From Phytohabitans rumicis (GTDB taxonomy: Bacteria > Actinomycetota > Actinomycetes > Mycobacteriales > Micromonosporaceae): a DNA stretch of 64,000 nt. Location of the stretch: assembly GCF_011764445.1 (NCBI RefSeq), contig NZ_BLPG01000001.1, positions 5,208,001-5,272,000 on the forward strand, written 5' to 3'. The notes under the pieces were generated by a model, which saw nothing but the letters and a program-made list of their open reading frames with translations, ran no database searches and was not told the DNA's origin. Positions 61,024 through 64,000 of this stretch are shown here, one piece after another (position 1 is the first letter of the stretch; every line of letters begins with the position of its first letter). The position numbers and the translations under genes were made by a program.

Positions 61024-63672
61024 GTGACGGGCCCGCGTGGGTTCGGCGCCACTCCGGGCCGGGTCCGCGTGCTTACCCTCGTCGTACTCCTGGCGGCGCT
61101 CTCGGCCGCGGTCGTCGGCCTGTTCCAGCCGGCCGCCGTGCCCGCCGACGATCAGCTGTCGCCGCTGGCCCGGCTCGGCATCGCCACCGGCGTGCTCGCC
61201 GTGGCCCAGCTGGCCCGGCTGCGCTTCCGGGTGGCGGCGGGCACGGTCAGCGTCTCCTGGGGCGAGGCCGCGTTGATCATCGGGCTCTACCTGGCGCCTG
61301 CCGCGTGGCTCCCGGCCGCGACCTTCGCCGGCGCCCTGGCGGCCTGGGTCCTGCTGTCGGTCTTCTCCGACCGGCGTACGTCGTTGGAGATAGTCCACAT
61401 CGCCGGCTCGCTCACCGCCGCCGTGGCGGTCGCGGTCAGCGTCACCACGATGGTCGGTGACCCGTTCGAGGCCCGGCTCACCCCGATCCTGGCCGGCGCG
61501 CTGGCGCTCGGCTCCCTGACGTACCTCCTGGTGACCGGATGGCTCGCGGCGCTGACGCTGTCGCTGCGACAGGGCCGCCCGCTGGGCCCGCTTTTCCTGC
61601 GCGCCCTGCGCGGCAAGCTGCTGATGTTCGTGGGCAACGTGTTCGTGGGGCTGGTCGTCGTCACGATGATCGACCGGGATCTGCGCTGGCTGCTGCTCCT
61701 GCCCCCGGTGCTCTGGCTGCTCCAGCAGACGTACGGCCACCGGCTCCGCGCCGACGAGGAGCGGCGCCTGTGGGAGCGGTTCGCGGGGGCCACCAAGGAG
61801 CTCAATCGGCTTGACGAGCGCGCGGTGGCGGCGGCGGGGGTCAGCGGGGCGCTGGCCCTTTTCGGTGCCGAGCGTGTCGAGGTCGACGTGCAGCGCCCCG
61901 ACGGGATCCGCCGGCGTTACCACCGCGACTCGGTAGGGCCGCTCGCCGAGACCGACCTCAGCGAGCCCCCGGCGCGCGCCGAGTCGGACGGCGGCGAGCA
62001 GGCCGGGGTCCGCTCGCTGGCGGTCGCCGGGGTGCTGGTCGGCGAGCTGCGGGTGCGGTTCCCGCGGTCGGTCGAGCCGGGCACCCGCGACCAGATGGCG
62101 CTCTCCGCCTTCGCCGACGCGCTGGCGTCCGCCCTGCACGACGCCGCGACGCACCGCCAGCTCCAGATCCTGACGGACCGCTCGACGTACGAGGCGGTCC
62201 ACGACCCGCTGACCAAGCTGGTCAACCGCACCGCGCTGCTCTTCAAGGGTGACGCCGCGCTGCGCCGGGTGGAGCGCGAGACGCCGGTCGCCCTGCTGCT
62301 GCTCGACATCGACCACTTCAAGGAGGTCAACGACACCCTCGGCCACGCCGCCGGCGACGAGCTGTTGCAGGCGACGGCGGCCCGGCTGGGTGCGCTGACC
62401 GAAGACGGCGAGCTGTTGGCGCGGCTCGACGGCGACGAGTTCGCGCTGCTGGTGACCGAGCTGGGAGACGGTGGCGACCGGTCGTCGCCGATGCCGGTGG
62501 CGCTGCGCCGGGCCCGCGAGATCATCGAGCGGCTGGCGACCCCGACCGAGGTGGCCGGCGTACTGATGTCGGTCGAGGCGTCGATCGGCGTGGTCGTCGC
62601 GCCGGCCGGCTCCGCCGACATGGCCGAGCTGGTACGCCGCGCCGAAAACGCCATGTACCAGGCGAAGGAGGGCGGCGGCAACCTCGCCTGGTACGACAGC
62701 GCCAAGGACGAGGCCAGCACCGACCGGCTCGCCCTGATCGCCGAGCTGCACGAGGCGCTCGACACCGACGACCAGCTCGTCCTCGCGCTCCAGCCCGCCG
62801 TCGACCTGAGCACCGGCGCGCCGACCGGCGTCGAGGCGCTGATCCGCTGGCGCCACCCCCGGCGCGGCACGCTCACCCCGGGCGACTTCGTCCGCGCGGT
62901 CGAGGGCAGCGACCTGCTGGCGCGCTTCACCCGGTACGTGGTCGACCAGGCGCTGTTTGTGGCCTCCGAGTGGGCCAACCAGGGCCTGGACGTGCCGATC
63001 TCGGTCAACCTCTCGGCCCGCAGTTTGCTTGATCCCCACTTGCCGGCCGACATCGCCGAGCTGCTGCGCCGGCACCGCGTACCTGCCCGGCGGCTGGTCT
63101 TGGAGATCACCGAGACCGTGGTGCTCAGCGAGCTCGAGGTGATCGACGAGGTGCTCGCCGCGCTCCGCGACCTGGGCGTACAGCTGTCCGTCGACGACTT
63201 CGGCACCGGGTTCTCCTCGTTCACGTTCCTGACCCGGGTCACGGTCGACGAGGTCAAGATCGACCGGTCCTTCGTCCGTACGATGGCCGACTCGCACGCG
63301 GCGGCGGCGATCGTGCACACCACCGTGGCGCTTGGACACCAGCTCGGCCTGCGCGTGGTGGCCGAGGGCGTGGAGACGGCGGACCAGCGGGCCGCCCTCG
63401 CGGCGCTCGGATGCAGCGCCGCCCAGGGCTACCACTTCTTCAAGCCCATGCCCGCCGACAAGATCGCGGCGGTGCTGCGGTCCCTGCTCGACTCGGCCCA
63501 GGCCCAGATCTACCCCTCCGCGCCGACGGCGCCTCCTAACCCGGCGCACCTCCGACCTCTCCCGCCTCCTGCGCGCATCGATCAAGGACTTCCGCGTCGA
63601 TCAAGGGCGAATGGTCGTGCTTTGATCTCCTATCCACGACCGTATGCCCTTGATCGACGGAAAAGTCCTTGA
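61024..63672 (+). CDS. Membrane GGDEF-EAL cyclic-di-GMP protein with repeat-derived C-terminus
   Basis: A protein of 882 residues. The N-terminal six to seven helices (about 20-245) form an MHYT/MASE-like sensor. A coiled segment (KELNRLDERAVAAAGVSGAL) and a GAF-like stretch follow, then GGDEF (LARLDGDEF, a D for the first G; no RxxD inhibitory site) and EAL (GVEALIRW). The EAL motifs SVNLSARS, LEITETV, DDFGTGFSS, KIDRSF and EGVET are intact, so hydrolase activity is likely. GTG 61024 follows GGAGG. The last ~32 codons and the stop come from palindromic element copy G, so the native C-terminus may have been replaced. Confidence 0.9.
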   Translation: MTGPRGFGATPGRVRVLTLVVLLAALSAAVVGLFQPAAVPADDQLSPLARLGIATGVLAVAQLARLRFRVAAGTVSVSWGEAALIIGLYLAPAAWLPAATFAGALAAWVLLSVFSDRRTSLEIVHIAGSLTAAVAVAVSVTTMVGDPFEARLTPILAGALALGSLTYLLVTGWLAALTLSLRQGRPLGPLFLRALRGKLLMFVGNVFVGLVVVTMIDRDLRWLLLLPPVLWLLQQTYGHRLRADEERRLWERFAGATKELNRLDERAVAAAGVSGALALFGAERVEVDVQRPDGIRRRYHRDSVGPLAETDLSEPPARAESDGGEQAGVRSLAVAGVLVGELRVRFPRSVEPGTRDQMALSAFADALASALHDAATHRQLQILTDRSTYEAVHDPLTKLVNRTALLFKGDAALRRVERETPVALLLLDIDHFKEVNDTLGHAAGDELLQATAARLGALTEDGELLARLDGDEFALLVTELGDGGDRSSPMPVALRRAREIIERLATPTEVAGVLMSVEASIGVVVAPAGSADMAELVRRAENAMYQAKEGGGNLAWYDSAKDEASTDRLALIAELHEALDTDDQLVLALQPAVDLSTGAPTGVEALIRWRHPRRGTLTPGDFVRAVEGSDLLARFTRYVVDQALFVASEWANQGLDVPISVNLSARSLLDPHLPADIAELLRRHRVPARRLVLEITETVVLSELEVIDEVLAALRDLGVQLSVDDFGTGFSSFTFLTRVTVDEVKIDRSFVRTMADSHAAAAIVHTTVALGHQLGLRVVAEGVETADQRAALAALGCSAAQGYHFFKPMPADKIAAVLRSLLDSAQAQIYPSAPTAPPNPAHLRPLPPPARIDQGLPRRSRANGRALISYPRPYALDRRKSP

Positions 63673-63680
63673 TCGACGCG
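63577..63680. repeat. Dispersed palindromic element, copy G, inside the end of a gene
   Basis: The outer arms are ATCGATCAAGGACTT (63577-63591) and AAGTCCTTGATCGACGCG (63663-63680). The inner arms are 63594-63619 and 63635-63659, and the loop CTTTGATCTCCTATC is in the same orientation as copy C. It encodes the C-terminal residues of the GGDEF-EAL protein and its TGA stop. The element also lies between convergent genes. Confidence 0.9.
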
Positions 63681-63711
63681 CGGCGGCGAGGCGGGCGCGG
63701 GGCGAGGCGTC

Positions 63712-63745
63712 AGCGGGGGCGAGGCGTTAGCGGGGGCGAGGCGTT
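63712..63745. repeat. 17-bp tandem repeat beside copy G
   Basis: AGCGGGGGCGAGGCGTT repeats twice exactly, with partial copies before (GGCGAGGCGTC) and after (AGCGGG). The similar GGCGAGGC string tails copies E and F. The right end overlaps the last codons of the membrane protein gene on the minus strand. Confidence 0.8.
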
Positions 63746-64000
63746 AGCGGGCTCGGGCGGGGGGTTAGGGCGACGGGGAGGAGAGCGGCGATGCGGCGGG
63801 CCGCGAAGCTGGTGCCGCCGAGGAGCAACGCCGGGAGCCAGGGCACCACGGCTACCAGGGAGACCGCCCCGATGGCGGCCGGCCACGGGACGCCGAGCGA
63901 GGTCAGGCCCACCGCCAGCGCCGCGTTGTGCGGGTCGGCGCCGCCGATCCGGGGCAGGATGCTGGCGAGCTGGCTCGCCGCGAAGACGGTGACCAGGCCC
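63727..64000 (-). CDS. Membrane protein, 5' part missing (runs off right edge)
   Basis: The last 90 codons are visible. They contain two hydrophobic segments (about ALAVGLTSLGVPWPAAIGAV and VSLVAVVPWLPALLLGG), a basic turn (ARRIAAL) and a proline-rich tail. FAASQLASILPRIGG lies before them. The final seven to eight codons fall in the tandem repeat, so the C-terminus may be variable. The family cannot be named from this piece. It is convergent with the GGDEF-EAL gene. Confidence 0.55.
   Translation of the reverse strand, partial: GLVTVFAASQLASILPRIGGADPHNAALAVGLTSLGVPWPAAIGAVSLVAVVPWLPALLLGGTSFAARRIAALLPVALTPRPSPLTPRPR

Overview
The window comes from a high-G+C actinobacterium, most probably a member of the Micromonosporaceae. 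Base composition, GTG/TTG starts and RBS spacing are typical. The gene content is also diagnostic: two mycothiol enzymes (MshB and Mca), mycoredoxin next to UvrD2, a WhiB7 regulator with an AT-hook, an AdnA/AdnB helicase-nuclease pair, and XRE/DUF397 regulators. It reads as chromosomal core. I see no phage, integrase, transposase, CRISPR array, rRNA or tRNA.

Left part (1-24 kb). A partial lipoprotein lies divergent from a five-gene peptide/nickel-type ABC importer (two ATPases, two permeases, lipoprotein receptor). An S9 peptidase, mshB and two small membrane proteins follow. Next come a GNAT acetyltransferase and a lysine/diaminopimelate set: fdxA-dapC, then dapD divergent from dapE. Interleaved with these are a c-di-GMP GGDEF-EAL protein and a large secreted subtilase. 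Two tandem LOG-type phosphoribohydrolases and a small secreted lamin-tail protein close the section.

Middle (24-41 kb). This holds the adnA-adnB recombination machine, a winged-helix protein, an ArsR-type regulator with an MFS exporter, and a two-gene HicA-like/HTH cassette with tandem operators. A sulfonate-type ABC importer follows, with a cysteine-free Rrf2 regulator and a TauE/SafE exporter.

Right part (41-64 kb). A block familiar from mycobacteria runs M16 peptidase pair, nudC, (XRE/DUF397), mrx1, uvrD2, whiB7, ABC1 kinase, ThiF-like protein and YgjP-like protease. A second block holds metB, amidase, ilvA, greA, DUF4307, mca, a small membrane protein and a second GGDEF-EAL protein. The whiB7 leader holds an 87-codon uORF and a well-formed attenuator.

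Three features cut across the window. (1) A 60-135 bp highly palindromic element occurs seven times between genes. It sometimes supplies the stop codon of the gene beside it. (2) A second palindrome built on AAGGAAGGGCCCC sits between convergent genes as a terminator. (3) Eleven otherwise conserved genes each carry a one-base deletion in a G or C run. This looks like consensus sequencing error rather than decay, so these genes are annotated here as full-length but frameshifted.
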